From assembly GCF_012328925.1 (NCBI RefSeq), contig NZ_JAAXLS010000001.1:434001-498000 (forward strand): a stretch of 64,000 nucleotides of DNA, read 5' to 3'. The notes beneath the pieces were generated by a model, which worked only from the letters and a program-made list of their open reading frames with translations, was not told the DNA's origin and made no database searches. The translations under genes were made by a program, and so were the position numbers. This stretch comes from Amycolatopsis acididurans. Its GTDB lineage: Bacteria; Actinomycetota; Actinomycetes; Mycobacteriales; Pseudonocardiaceae. Shown piece by piece: positions 40,820 through 49,606 of this stretch (its first letter is position 1; every line of letters begins with the position of its first letter).

Positions 40820-41776
40820 TCAGAAGGTGGCGATCGGGTTGACCGGGCTGCCGGACGTACCGGCGAAGCGGACCGGCGCGACCGCGAGGTGGAAGTCCCA
40901 CTGGCCGAGCCCGGCGGCCGTCGTGGCGCACGCCTCCAGGTCGCAGTTGTCGAGCAGCCACAGACCCATCGCGACGAGGCTCACGGCGTGCACCGGCATC
41001 AGCACGTCTTCGTACCCCGAGGGCTGAACGTCCTGCGGGGTGTCAGCGCCGATCAGCGCGACCTGGCGTTCGTGCAGCCACGGCAGGCAGGACGCGTGCC
41101 AGCCGGCTTGCGTGAAACCGCCGGCCGGACCGGCCTCGTGCCGGGCGCGGCCGTAGCCGGTCCGCAGGAGTACCGCGTCGCCGGGTCGCACCCGCACACC
41201 CTGACGGCGCTCGGCCTCCTCGAGATCCTCGGGAAACACGCCCTCGCCCGGTTCCAGCCACGGCACATCGCGGACCTTCGCGACGTCCAGCAGGACACCC
41301 CGCGTCATGATCCCGTTCGCGGCCGCCGTGACTGTCGCCCACGCCGATCCCGTCGCGGCGTCGACCATCGAGTGCGACCGCCCGTTGTACATCGTGCCGT
41401 CCCAGAAGATGTGGCACGGCGAGTCGAGGTGGGTGATGGTGTTGCCGTGGAACATGATGCCGAGCCGCTCGTTGGAGAAGCCCCAGCGGCGGTCGTTGCG
41501 GAACCCGGGCGCCGGCATGTGCTCGGCACCGGGCATGTCGGCGGCGCACGGGCACGCCGTCGTCGACCGCTCCATCTCCTCCGGCACGGCGACCTCCCAC
41601 GCGCACGACACGCTCCTGCCGTGGCGCACGGCCCGCGCCGCCGCCAGCCGGACGTCGTCGGTGATGTGGTTCAGGGTGCCGAGCTCGTCGTCGTCGCCCC
41701 ACCGTCCCCAGTTCGACAGCGTGTCGAAGTAACCGAGCACGTCGTCCTGTGTGGGCATGCCTCGCCCTGCCGTCAT
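40820..41776 (-). CDS. Cyclase family protein (kynurenine formamidase-like fold)
   Basis: 318 residues. The HxGTHxDxPxH metal-binding consensus appears as HGNTITHLDSPCHIFWDG near the middle; GDAVLLRTGYGRARHE and TPQDVQPSGYEDVLMPVHAV are typical of the family of Mn- or Zn-dependent amide, lactone and formamide hydrolases. Three candidate starts occur within 43 bp; ATG 41774-41776 is chosen because GGAGGAG lies 11 bp upstream. It is divergent from the GntR gene across two operators and is thus probably repressed by it. Convergent with the isochorismatase. Confidence 0.82.
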   Translation of the reverse strand: MTAGRGMPTQDDVLGYFDTLSNWGRWGDDDELGTLNHITDDVRLAAARAVRHGRSVSCAWEVAVPEEMERSTTACPCAADMPGAEHMPAPGFRNDRRWGFSNERLGIMFHGNTITHLDSPCHIFWDGTMYNGRSHSMVDAATGSAWATVTAAANGIMTRGVLLDVAKVRDVPWLEPGEGVFPEDLEEAERRQGVRVRPGDAVLLRTGYGRARHEAGPAGGFTQAGWHASCLPWLHERQVALIGADTPQDVQPSGYEDVLMPVHAVSLVAMGLWLLDNCDLEACATTAAGLGQWDFHLAVAPVRFAGTSGSPVNPIATF

Positions 41777-41876
41777 TTCAGCATCGACTCCTCCGGTCAC
41801 GCGGTTCGAGCCCCCAAGGCCCCCTGATCTGGCACGACACTAGAGGTGCACGCCCCGTAACACCCACAGCTTCGCT

Positions 41877-41889
41877 TTGGTTAAACCAA
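41877..41889. promoter_or_regulatory. GntR/FadR-type operator, distal site
   Basis: TTGGT-TAA-ACCAA, a perfect 13-bp palindrome of the FadR-subfamily type (TnGTnnnACnA core). It lies about 100 bp from the cyclase start and 64 bp (centre to centre) from the second site, suggesting control of the divergent cyclase promoter. Confidence 0.75.
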
Positions 41890-41903
41890 TCTCGCCGCAT
41901 GCC

Positions 41904-41954
41904 TTGACTCTTCTCCTCACCGACGGCTAACCTTCCGTCATTGGTCAAACCAAT
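41904..41954 (+). promoter_or_regulatory. GntR promoter with proximal operator
   Basis: TTGACT (41904-41909), an 18-bp spacer and TAACCT (41928-41933) form a plausible sigma-70-type promoter. The operator ATTGGT-CAA-ACCAAT (41940-41954) covers the expected transcription start, as for an autorepressor. Confidence 0.65.
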
Positions 41955-41976
41955 GCGGACATGGAGGTAGGCGCTG

Positions 41977-42675
41977 GTGGGAGTCGACCTGTCGTTCCTC
42001 GTGCGCAGCCTCGCCGCGCAGGCGACAGCCGAGGAAGGTAGCGATTTGCTACGGCTGCCTACCGAGCGTGACCTGGTGGAGTCGCTCGACATCAGCCGCG
42101 GGGCGCTGCGCGAACAGCTGTCCATGCTGGAGATGCTCGGATTCCTGGTCCGCGTCCAGGGCCGCGGCTCCTTCCTGCGGGTGCCCGACTCCAGCTTCAT
42201 CCAGCTCTACTTCGACCTGTCCAGCCAGCTCGGCCACCTGTCCGGCACGCAGTTCCGCACCGCCCGCGAGATGCTCGAACTGACCGTCGCCGAGTCGGCC
42301 GCGCGGCTGGCCACCGCCGATGACGTGGACACCCTGCGCGCGCTCGTCGACGAGATGGTCGCGGCCAGTACCGCCGGCGACGACGCCCGTGCCCTCGAAG
42401 CCGACCTGGAGTTCCACCGCAAGCTCTTCCTCGTCGTCCAGAACCCGATCTTCACGCTGCTCTACGACGGGCTCGCGCACGTCCTGCGGGACGAGGTGGT
42501 CGAGCGCCGCCGGGCCGCGGTCGACCGGGAACCGCTGGCGAACGGGGCGACCCGCATCATCGACACCGTCCACTATGGAATCGTCGACGCGGTCGGTGCC
42601 CGCGACGGCGAGGAGGCGCGGGTCGCGATGCGCCGCCACTTCGAGGTGTGGTCCTCGCTGACCGGCGAACACTGA
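41977..42675 (+). CDS. GntR family regulator, FadR/FCD subfamily
   Basis: 232 residues. Winged helix-turn-helix at about 20-70 (LRLPTERDLVESLDISRGAL, REQLSMLEMLGFLVRVQGRG) and a C-terminal FCD domain with likely metal ligands in EADLEFHRKLF, DTVHYGIVDAV and MRRHFEVWSSL. GTG 41977 is preceded by ATGGAGGTAG. Its two palindromic operators lie just upstream. It probably controls the divergent cyclase and the downstream dehydrogenase-transporter-transketolase genes; ligands of FCD regulators are often small carboxylic or sugar acids. Confidence 0.9.
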   Translation: MGVDLSFLVRSLAAQATAEEGSDLLRLPTERDLVESLDISRGALREQLSMLEMLGFLVRVQGRGSFLRVPDSSFIQLYFDLSSQLGHLSGTQFRTAREMLELTVAESAARLATADDVDTLRALVDEMVAASTAGDDARALEADLEFHRKLFLVVQNPIFTLLYDGLAHVLRDEVVERRRAAVDREPLANGATRIIDTVHYGIVDAVGARDGEEARVAMRRHFEVWSSLTGEH

Positions 42676-42741
42676 AAACTTCCCGTGAAAACCACGCGTC
42701 CCGTAGCGGGCGCCGGATTGTGCTGCCAAGAAAGGTTCCCC

Positions 42742-43590
42742 ATGAGCGAACCCGAGGTCGTGTTCGTCGGCATCGGCGCGATCGGCCGCCACATGGCCCG
42801 CCGCCTCACAACCGGCGGCTTCCCCGTGACGGCCGTCGACCCGTTCCCGGCCGCCCGCGAATGGGCCGCGGGCGAAGGCATCGCCGCGGTCGCGTCGATC
42901 AGCGCGGCGCCGCGCGCCCGTTTCGTCGTCGTCATGGTCGCGACGCCGGACCAGCTCGACACCCTCGTGACCGAGGCACTCGCGGGCCGGGTATCCGGCC
43001 AGACGTGGATCGTGATGAGCACCGTCGGCCCGGAATCCGTGCGACAGCAAGGAGAACGCCTCGCCGCCGCCGGTGCGGGCGTACTCGACGTGCCGGTCAC
43101 CGGCGGCACCGCGCGGGCCAAGACGGGCGAGCTGACCCTGTTCGCGTCCGGCACCGGCATCGACACCGTCCGGCCGATCCTGGAGCGCTTCGGCACCGTG
43201 CGCGAGGTCGGCGCCGACATCGGCGCGGGACAGGCGATCAAGGTCGTGAACCAGCACCTGTGCTCGGTGCACATCGTCGCCGCCGCCGAAGCGCTCGCGC
43301 TGGCCGGACGGCTCGGCCTGGACCAGCACCGGGTCCTCTCCCTCGTCGAGCAGGGCGCCGGCGGTTCGTGGATGCTCTCCGACCGCGGCCCGCGCATGCT
43401 CCAGGGCACCGACGTCGAGGTCACCAGCACCATCGGCATCTTCGTCAAGGACAGCGGGCTCGTCGCCGACGCCGCCCGCGCCTCCGGGGCGGACACGCCC
43501 CTGCTCGACCTCGCGCGCCGGCGCTACCGGCAAGCGGCCGACGCCGGGCTCGCCACCCGCGACGACTCCCGCGTCATCGAGACCTACTGA
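42742..43590 (+). CDS. 3-hydroxyisobutyrate dehydrogenase-family oxidoreductase, L-threonate dehydrogenase-like
   Basis: 282 residues. NAD-binding VVFVGIGAIGRHMARRLTTG, the substrate motif VLDVPVTGGTARAKTGELTL (DxPVSGG type) and the catalytic Lys in GQAIKVVNQHLCSVHIVAAA are intact. LtnD-type tetronate dehydrogenases share the NQ after the Lys, and the tetronate genes at 49-57 kb make a 2-hydroxy-acid-sugar substrate attractive (inference). It could equally act on another beta-hydroxy acid. Followed by an MHS permease 18 bp downstream. Confidence 0.8.
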   Translation: MSEPEVVFVGIGAIGRHMARRLTTGGFPVTAVDPFPAAREWAAGEGIAAVASISAAPRARFVVVMVATPDQLDTLVTEALAGRVSGQTWIVMSTVGPESVRQQGERLAAAGAGVLDVPVTGGTARAKTGELTLFASGTGIDTVRPILERFGTVREVGADIGAGQAIKVVNQHLCSVHIVAAAEALALAGRLGLDQHRVLSLVEQGAGGSWMLSDRGPRMLQGTDVEVTSTIGIFVKDSGLVADAARASGADTPLLDLARRRYRQAADAGLATRDDSRVIETY

Positions 43591-43608
43591 GCAATGAAGG
43601 AGCAGGCA

Positions 43609-44916
43609 ATGTCGTCTGTGTCCGGCGGGCGCGACAACCCGCTGACCGTGTCGGTCGCCTCCATGATCGGCACCGCCGTGGAGAGCTACGACTTCTTCAT
43701 CTACGGCACCGCCGCGGCCGCCTATTTCGGCTCGGTGTTCTTCCACACCGGCAACGAACTGATCGGCGTGCTCGCCTCGTTCGCCACACTGGCGGTCGGG
43801 TTCTTCTTCCGCCCGCTCGGCGGGTACCTCGCCGGGCACTTCGGCGACCGGCTCGGACGCAAGAAGGTGCTCATCTGGTCGCTGATGCTGATGGGCATCG
43901 GCACGATCCTGATCGGCGTGCTGCCCACCTACGGCCAGGTCGGTATCGCCGCCCCGATTCTGCTGATCCTGCTGCGCATCGTGCAGGGCATCGGGTTCGG
44001 CGCGGAGTGGGGCGGTGCCGTGCTCATGTCGATCGAGCACGCACCGGCGAAGCGGCGCGGCTTCTTCGGAGCCGTGCCGCAGATCGGCATCCCGGCAGGC
44101 CTGCTGCTCGCGAACGGCGCGTTCCTGGCCTCCGAGGCGATCTTCCACGGCGACTGGGTGTGGCGCGCGCCGTTCCTGTTCTCCCTCGTCATGATCGCCA
44201 CCGGCATGTTCATCCGGATGAACGTCGGCGAATCGCCCGAGTTCACCGAGATGCAGCGCAACAACGAGGTGCGTAAGGCGCCCGCTCTGGAGGTGCTGCG
44301 CCGGGACTGGCGGGTGATCGGCAAGATCATCGCGTTGCGCATGGCCGAGACCGGCGGCTACTACGTGACGACGAGCTTCCTGCTGTCCTATGTGGTGCTC
44401 GCGTCGCTGGCGAGCAAACAGGACGTCCTCGTCGGCACCATCATCGGCTCGGCGCTGGGGCTGGTCTCGCACCTGGCTTTCGGCGCGCTGTCCGACCGGA
44501 TCGGCCGCAAGCCGGTGTTCCTGCTGGGCGCGGTGTTCACGATGGCGTTCGGCTTCCCGATGTTCCTGCTCGTCAACACCGGCGTGGCCGCCATGGTCAT
44601 GCTCGCGGTGGTGCTCGGGCTGCTGTTCAGCCACGACCCGATCTTCGCGGTGGAGTCCTCGTGGTTCTCCGAGCAGTTCCCGCGTGAGGTGCGCTCGTCC
44701 GGGATCTCGCTGGGCTACAACGGCGCCTCGGTCGTCGCCGGGCTGCTGCCGTTCCTGGCCACCGCGCTCTACGGCTGGCTGGGCTGGACCGGTCCCGCCG
44801 TCCTGTTCGTCCTGCTCGGGGTGATCTCGACCGCGGTCGCGGCGCTCACCTGCGAGACGGCGCCCGTCAAGCGGGCGGAAACGCACGCCGGCCAGCCGGA
44901 CTCGGCGCTGGCCTGA
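43609..44916 (+). CDS. MHS-family MFS transporter
   Basis: 435 residues, 12 membrane helices. SMIGTAVESYDFFIYGTAAA, RPLGGYLAGHFGDRLGRKKV and LLRIVQGIGFGAEWGGAVLM identify the metabolite:H+ symporter family. ATG 43609 is preferred because AAGGAG lies 8 bp upstream; an in-frame ATG at 43594 is also possible. Context suggests that it imports the acid used by the adjacent dehydrogenase. Clearly related to the transporter at 12710 but not identical. Confidence 0.88.
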   Translation: MSSVSGGRDNPLTVSVASMIGTAVESYDFFIYGTAAAAYFGSVFFHTGNELIGVLASFATLAVGFFFRPLGGYLAGHFGDRLGRKKVLIWSLMLMGIGTILIGVLPTYGQVGIAAPILLILLRIVQGIGFGAEWGGAVLMSIEHAPAKRRGFFGAVPQIGIPAGLLLANGAFLASEAIFHGDWVWRAPFLFSLVMIATGMFIRMNVGESPEFTEMQRNNEVRKAPALEVLRRDWRVIGKIIALRMAETGGYYVTTSFLLSYVVLASLASKQDVLVGTIIGSALGLVSHLAFGALSDRIGRKPVFLLGAVFTMAFGFPMFLLVNTGVAAMVMLAVVLGLLFSHDPIFAVESSWFSEQFPREVRSSGISLGYNGASVVAGLLPFLATALYGWLGWTGPAVLFVLLGVISTAVAALTCETAPVKRAETHAGQPDSALA

Positions 44917-44933
44917 AGGGAAGTGAGAAGCCG

Positions 44934-45800
44934 ATGACCACAGTGGACGCCCCGCCGGAGACCAGGGCCGCAAAGGTGCGTGCCGCGGCCCACCGGATGC
45001 GCCACCACATCCTGAACATGGGCGAGGTGCAGGGCCAGGGTTACGTCGGCCAGGCGCTCGGTGTCGCCGACATGCTCAGCGTGACCTACACCGACCAGCT
45101 GCGGTTGCGCCCGCAGGACCCGCACTGGGCCGGGCGCGACCGGTTCCTGCTCTCCACCGGCCACTACGCCATCGCGCTGTACGCGGCGCTGGCCGAGGCG
45201 GGTGTCGTGCCCGTCGAGGAGCTGGAGACCTACGGCTCGGACGGCTCGCGGCTGCCCATGTCCGGCATGGCCTCCTACACGCCGGGCATGGAGATCTCGG
45301 GCGGTTCGCTCGGACACGGCCTGACCGTCGCCGTCGGCATGGCGCTGGGCCTGCGGGCGCAGGGATCGTCCTCGCGGGTGTTCAACTTCCTCTCCGACGG
45401 CGAACTGGACGAGGGCTCCACGTGGGAGGCCGCGATGGGCGCTGCGCACCACCGGCTCGGCTCGATCACGGCGATGGTCGACATGAACGCGCTGCAGGCC
45501 GACGGCACGACTTCGAGCGTGCTGAGCATCGAGCCCGCCGAGGAGAAGTGGGAAGCGGCGGGCTGGTTCACCCAGCGCGTCGACGGCAACGACGTGGACG
45601 CCCTGCTCGCGGCGTTCGATGCGGCCGCCGAGCGGGCGCGGCCGGACGAGCAGCCGTCGGTGATCCTGTGCGACACCCGGATCGGCCGCGGTGTCCCGTT
45701 GCTGGAAACCCGCGAGAAGGCGCACTTCATGCGCATCGACGAGCACGAATGGCAGCTGTGCCGCGAACAGCTGACCGAGGGCTACGAGGGAGCACGATGA
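44934..45800 (+). CDS. Transketolase, N-terminal (TPP-binding) subunit
   Basis: 288 residues. GDG-type thiamine diphosphate motif in FLSDGELDEGSTWEAAMGAA followed by VDMNALQADG; GQALGVADMLSVTYTDQLRL, LSTGHYAIALYAALAEAG and EISGGSLGHGLTVAVGMALG are typical. Split transketolases like this pair with a separate pyrimidine-binding chain, which overlaps it by ATGA. Here the pair probably transfers a two-carbon unit from a specialised ketose or ketose acid rather than doing pentose-phosphate work (inference from context). Confidence 0.9.
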   Translation: MTTVDAPPETRAAKVRAAAHRMRHHILNMGEVQGQGYVGQALGVADMLSVTYTDQLRLRPQDPHWAGRDRFLLSTGHYAIALYAALAEAGVVPVEELETYGSDGSRLPMSGMASYTPGMEISGGSLGHGLTVAVGMALGLRAQGSSSRVFNFLSDGELDEGSTWEAAMGAAHHRLGSITAMVDMNALQADGTTSSVLSIEPAEEKWEAAGWFTQRVDGNDVDALLAAFDAAAERARPDEQPSVILCDTRIGRGVPLLETREKAHFMRIDEHEWQLCREQLTEGYEGAR

Positions 45801-46786
45801 GCACCGCCACCAAACGCCTCACCACATCGGCGATGATCGCGTCCTTCGCCGACCCCGGCCAGAAGACGGCGAGCGCGCCGTTCGGGCACGCGCTGGCCGC
45901 GCTCGCCGAACGCGACGAGCGCGTTGTCGGGCTGACCGCCGACCTGGGCAAGTACACCGACATGCACATCTTCGCCCAGGCGCATCCCGGCCGGTTCTAC
46001 CAGATGGGCATGGCCGAGCAGCTGCTGTTCGGCGCCGCAGCCGGGATGGCCGAGGTCGGCCTGGTGCCGTTCGCGTCCACCTACTCGGTGTTCGCGGCGC
46101 GCCGGGCGTATGACTTCCTGTGCCTGGACATCGCCGAGCCGAACCTCAACGTCAACATCGTCGGCGGCCTGCCCGGCCTGACCACCGGTTACGGGCCCAG
46201 TCACCAGGCCACCGAGGACATCGCGATCTTCCGCGGCATGCCCAATCTGACCATTGTGGACCCGTGCGACTCGGTCGACATCGAGCAGGCCGTGCCGCAG
46301 CTGGCGGCCTCGGACGGGCCGACCTACCTCCGCCTGCTGCGCGGCAAGGTCCCGACCGTGCTCGACGAGTACGACTACGAGTTCAAGCTCGGCAAGGCCG
46401 CGGTGCTGCGCGGCGGCAACGACGTCGTGTTCGTCTCGAGTGGACTGATGACGATGCGTGCCCTGCAGGCCGCCGAAGATCTCGCGAAGCACAACGTCGA
46501 CGTGGCGGTCGTGCACACGCCCACGATCAAGCCGTTCGACACCGAGACGGTGCTGGCCGAGGTCGGCACCGACCGGCTGGTCGTGACGCTGGAGAACCAC
46601 ACCGTGGTCGGCGGGCTGTTCGAGACGCTGGCTTCGGCCGTGGTCAGCGCGGGCCTTGGCAAGCGGATCGTGCCGATCTCGCTGCCCGACGAGTTCCTGG
46701 CCGCCGGTGCGCTGCCCACACTGCACGAGCGCTACGGCCTTTCCCGTTCGGCGATCACCCAGAAGGTGCTCGGCGAACTCGGGTAA
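45797..46786 (+). CDS. Transketolase, C-terminal (pyrimidine-binding) subunit
   Basis: 329 residues. RVVGLTADLGKYTDMHIFAQ, the catalytic Glu in FYQMGMAEQLLFGAAAGMAE and VPFASTYSVFAARRAYDFL, GPSHQATEDIAIFRGMPNLT fit the Pyr and C-terminal domains of split transketolases or DXPS-like chains. Overlap with the N-terminal subunit ensures equal synthesis. Last gene of the GntR-headed set; a 123-bp gap follows. Confidence 0.9.
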   Translation: MSTATKRLTTSAMIASFADPGQKTASAPFGHALAALAERDERVVGLTADLGKYTDMHIFAQAHPGRFYQMGMAEQLLFGAAAGMAEVGLVPFASTYSVFAARRAYDFLCLDIAEPNLNVNIVGGLPGLTTGYGPSHQATEDIAIFRGMPNLTIVDPCDSVDIEQAVPQLAASDGPTYLRLLRGKVPTVLDEYDYEFKLGKAAVLRGGNDVVFVSSGLMTMRALQAAEDLAKHNVDVAVVHTPTIKPFDTETVLAEVGTDRLVVTLENHTVVGGLFETLASAVVSAGLGKRIVPISLPDEFLAAGALPTLHERYGLSRSAITQKVLGELG

Positions 46787-46909
46787 TCCCGCGAGGGTGG
46801 AGGGCCCGACCGGTCCTCCGCTCTCGTCGTCCGGCCGCGGGCGATTTGTCATGCCTTCAGTGTCCATGACCAGGCGTTTGACCCGCTCGGTCACGGGTAG
46901 GCCGTGGCC

Positions 46910-47857
46910 ATGGCTACCAGAGCGGTACTGATCGAACGATTCGGTGGTCCGGAGGTCCTCGACCTGCGCGAGGTCGACAAGCCCACACCTGGGCCGGGGG
47001 AGCTGCTCGTCCGGGTGCTCGCCTCGGGGACCAATCCGGTGGAGGCCAAGATCCGTCAGGGCGTGGTGATGCCCGATCTGCCGCTGCCCGCGGTGCTGGG
47101 CGGCGACGTGTCCGGCGTGGTCGAGGCCGCCGGGGCCGGGGTGTCCGAGTTCGCCGCGGGTGACGAGGTGTTCTACACCCCCGAGCTGACGCAAGCCGGG
47201 AGCTACGCGGACTACAACGTGGTCGCGGCATCGATCGTGGCACCGAAACCACGCGCGCTCAGCCACGTCGAGGCCGCCGCCGTGCCGCTGGCCGGGGGAA
47301 CCGCGTGGGAGGCCATCGTGCGGCGGCTGGCGGTCCGCCCGGGGGAGACCGTCCTCGTGCACGCCGGGGCCGGTGGTGTCGGCTCGTTCGCGGTGCAGTT
47401 CGCCGTCGCCGCCGGGGCGCTCGTGCTCGCCACGGCCGGCCCGGACAGCCAGGACCTGCTGCGCGAGCTGGGCGCGGTGCCCATCGACTACCACGACGAC
47501 GACCCGGTCCAGATCACGCTCGACCACACCGGCGGCGTGGGCGCCGATGCGGTGCTGGACCTGGTCGGCGGCGAGAACCTGGTGAAGAGTTCCGCCGCGG
47601 CACGGCCGTTCGGGCGGATCGCGACCGTGCTGCCGCCCGCCGGGCAGCTCACCCGCTTGTACCAGCAGAACCAGCAGCTGCACGGAATCATGCTGACCCG
47701 CGAACGCCGCCGCCTCGAGGAACTCACCCCGCTGTTCGACCGCGGCCAGGTACGGCCCGTCGTGCGGGACGTGCTGCCCCTCGACCAGGTCCGGCAGGCA
47801 CACGAACGCCTCGATTCGGGACACGCCAGGGGAAAGACGGTACTGAGCCTCACCTGA
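46910..47857 (+). CDS. NADPH:quinone oxidoreductase, MDR family
   Basis: 315 residues. RAVLIERFGGPEVLDLREVD, the NPVEAKIRQG segment, VLGGDVSGVVEAAGAGVSEF, the nucleotide site VLVHAGAGGVGSFAVQFAVA and C-terminal LDSGHARGKTVLSL are typical of zinc-less quinone reductases (QOR/zeta-crystallin). ATG 46910 is chosen; a GTG two codons earlier (46904) is possible and no strong ribosome site separates them. The 123-bp gap upstream contains TTGACC-like sequence and probably its own promoter. Function likely detoxification of quinones or enals. Confidence 0.85.
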   Translation: MATRAVLIERFGGPEVLDLREVDKPTPGPGELLVRVLASGTNPVEAKIRQGVVMPDLPLPAVLGGDVSGVVEAAGAGVSEFAAGDEVFYTPELTQAGSYADYNVVAASIVAPKPRALSHVEAAAVPLAGGTAWEAIVRRLAVRPGETVLVHAGAGGVGSFAVQFAVAAGALVLATAGPDSQDLLRELGAVPIDYHDDDPVQITLDHTGGVGADAVLDLVGGENLVKSSAAARPFGRIATVLPPAGQLTRLYQQNQQLHGIMLTRERRRLEELTPLFDRGQVRPVVRDVLPLDQVRQAHERLDSGHARGKTVLSLT

Positions 47858-47874
47858 GGCCGGAAGGAGTCACT

Positions 47875-48288
47875 ATGACGAAGGCACGGGACATCATGTC
47901 CACCGACACCGCGTGCGTGCGCACGAGCGAGATGGTCCTCGACGCGGCCAAGCGGATGGCCGAACTCGACGTCGGCGCGCTGCCGGTCTGCGGCGAGGAC
48001 AACCGGCTCAAGGGCATGCTCACCGACCGCGACATCGTGGTGAAGGTGCTCGCGGAAGGCAAGGACCCGCGGGCGATCCCTGCCGGTGACCTCGCCCAGG
48101 GCGAGGCGGTCACGATCGGCGCGGACGACGACGCCGACGAGATCTTCCGCACCATGAGCCGGTACAAGGTGCGCCGCCTGCCGGTGATCGACGGGCACGA
48201 CCTCGTCGGCATGGTCGCGCAGGCCGACGTCGCCCGCGCGCTCGACGATCCCCAGGTCGGCGATCTGGTCGAAGCCATTTCGAGCTGA
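47875..48288 (+). CDS. CBS-domain pair protein
   Basis: 137 residues consisting of two CBS motifs: ARDIMSTDTACVRTSEMVLD to LKGMLTDRDIVVKVLAEGK, and GEAVTIGADDDADEIFRTMS to LVGMVAQADVARALDDPQVG. Such stand-alone Bateman modules bind adenosyl ligands and are often stress- or hypoxia-related in actinobacteria. ATG 47875 follows CGGAAGGAG. It ends at a bidirectional terminator. Confidence 0.92.
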   Translation: MTKARDIMSTDTACVRTSEMVLDAAKRMAELDVGALPVCGEDNRLKGMLTDRDIVVKVLAEGKDPRAIPAGDLAQGEAVTIGADDDADEIFRTMSRYKVRRLPVIDGHDLVGMVAQADVARALDDPQVGDLVEAISS

Positions 48289-48299
48289 CCATGAAAAGA

Positions 48300-48333
48300 G
48301 CCTGGTCCCGGCGTGCCGGGACCAGGCCTTTTT
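48300..48333. terminator. Bidirectional intrinsic terminator
   Basis: GCCTGGTCCCGG (48300-48311) pairs with CCGGGACCAGGC (48316-48327) around CGTG, followed by CTTTTTC; AAAAGA precedes it, so a T-run exists on the other strand too. It separates the CBS gene from the convergent alcohol dehydrogenase. Confidence 0.95.
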
Positions 48334-49470
48334 CTACGGCCGCAACAGAACCTTGGTCCAGCCGTTTTCGCGGTTGTCGAACCGCTCGTAGCCCTCGGCC
48401 GCCTGGTCGAGGCCGAGTTCGTGCGAGACGAGGAACGACGGCGTGGCCCGCCCGGCGATGATCAGGTCACGCAAGTGCCGGTTGTAGCGCTTGACCGGGC
48501 ACTGCCCGGTGCCCATGTGCTGGCCCTTGCTGAAGAACGTGCCGTACTCGAAGGGGATCCGGCCCTGCTGCGCCTGTTCGGTGACCGCACCCGGGTCCTG
48601 CGGCAGGTACACGCCGACCACGCCGATCCCTCCGGTGGAGCGCACGGACTCGACGAGCTTGTCCAGCACCAGTTCCGGATGCTCCTCGCCGGCGGGGTCG
48701 TGTGCCTGGTAACCCACGGCCTCGACCCCGCAGTCGGCGCCGCGGCCACCGGTCGCGTCCATGATCTGCTGCGCCGGATCGCCCTTGGCGAAGTCGACGG
48801 GTCGCGCGCCGATCTTCCCGGCGAGCGCGAGCCGGTCCGGCTCCTTGTCCACCACGAGCACCTCGGCCGCGCCGCGGAGCATCGCGCTGTGCGCGGCCAT
48901 CAGCCCGACCGGGCCCGCGCCGAACACCGCCACCGTGTCGCCGGGCCGCTGACCGGCGAGTTCGGTGCCGTGCCAGCCGGTGGGGAAGATGTCCGACAGC
49001 ATCGTGAAGTCGTTCTCGTGCTCGTCACCGGGCGGGAGTTCGAGCAGGTTGAAATCCGCGTAGGGCACGCGGAGGAACTCCGCCTGGCCGCCGTCGTAGG
49101 GGCCCATGCTGGCGTAGCCGTAGGCCGCGCCGTCCATGCCCTCGACCGGATTCGTGCGCAGGCAGTAGGAGGTCCAGCCGCTTTCGCAGTTGACGCAGGC
49201 TCCGCAGCCGATGTTGAACGGCACCGAGACCCGGTCACCGGCCTTGATCCGGCCGACCGCGCTGCCGACCTCCTCGACGATGCCCATGTTCTCGTGGCCG
49301 AGGATCTTGCCGTCCTCGACGTTGGTGCGGCCCTCGTACATGTGCAGGTCGGAGCCGCAGATGTTGGTGGTCGTGATCCGGACGATCGCGTCCGTGGGTT
49401 GCTGGATCTCGGGATCGGGTACCTGCTCGACGGTCACCTCGCGCGGTCCCCGGTACACCACAGCTCTCAT
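48334..49470 (-). CDS. Zinc-dependent alcohol dehydrogenase, glutathione-independent formaldehyde dehydrogenase-like
   Basis: 378 residues. Catalytic zinc ligands in TTNICGSDLHMYEG and ILGHENMGIVEEVGS, structural-zinc cysteines in CGACVNCESGWTSYC, and the insertion DEHENDFTMLSDIFPTGWHG typical of FdhA-type dehydrogenases; NAD site VFGAGPVGLMAAHSAM. Members oxidise formaldehyde or other aldehydes/alcohols, often with NAD tightly bound. ATG 49468-49470 follows AAGGAGGAGTC. Divergent from the erythronate dehydrogenase gene 136 bp away. Confidence 0.9.
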   Translation of the reverse strand: MRAVVYRGPREVTVEQVPDPEIQQPTDAIVRITTTNICGSDLHMYEGRTNVEDGKILGHENMGIVEEVGSAVGRIKAGDRVSVPFNIGCGACVNCESGWTSYCLRTNPVEGMDGAAYGYASMGPYDGGQAEFLRVPYADFNLLELPPGDEHENDFTMLSDIFPTGWHGTELAGQRPGDTVAVFGAGPVGLMAAHSAMLRGAAEVLVVDKEPDRLALAGKIGARPVDFAKGDPAQQIMDATGGRGADCGVEAVGYQAHDPAGEEHPELVLDKLVESVRSTGGIGVVGVYLPQDPGAVTEQAQQGRIPFEYGTFFSKGQHMGTGQCPVKRYNRHLRDLIIAGRATPSFLVSHELGLDQAAEGYERFDNRENGWTKVLLRP

Positions 49471-49606
49471 GACTCCTCCTTGTCGGTTCGCTCTTCGCGA
49501 CCTACCCGGTGACCCGATACGGAAACCCCCGCCGCACGTGGCAGCCGTTATCGTCGCGGCGTCGGTGGTGCGCACCACGAACCCGGACCGACCGGCTGGA
49601 GGCGGT

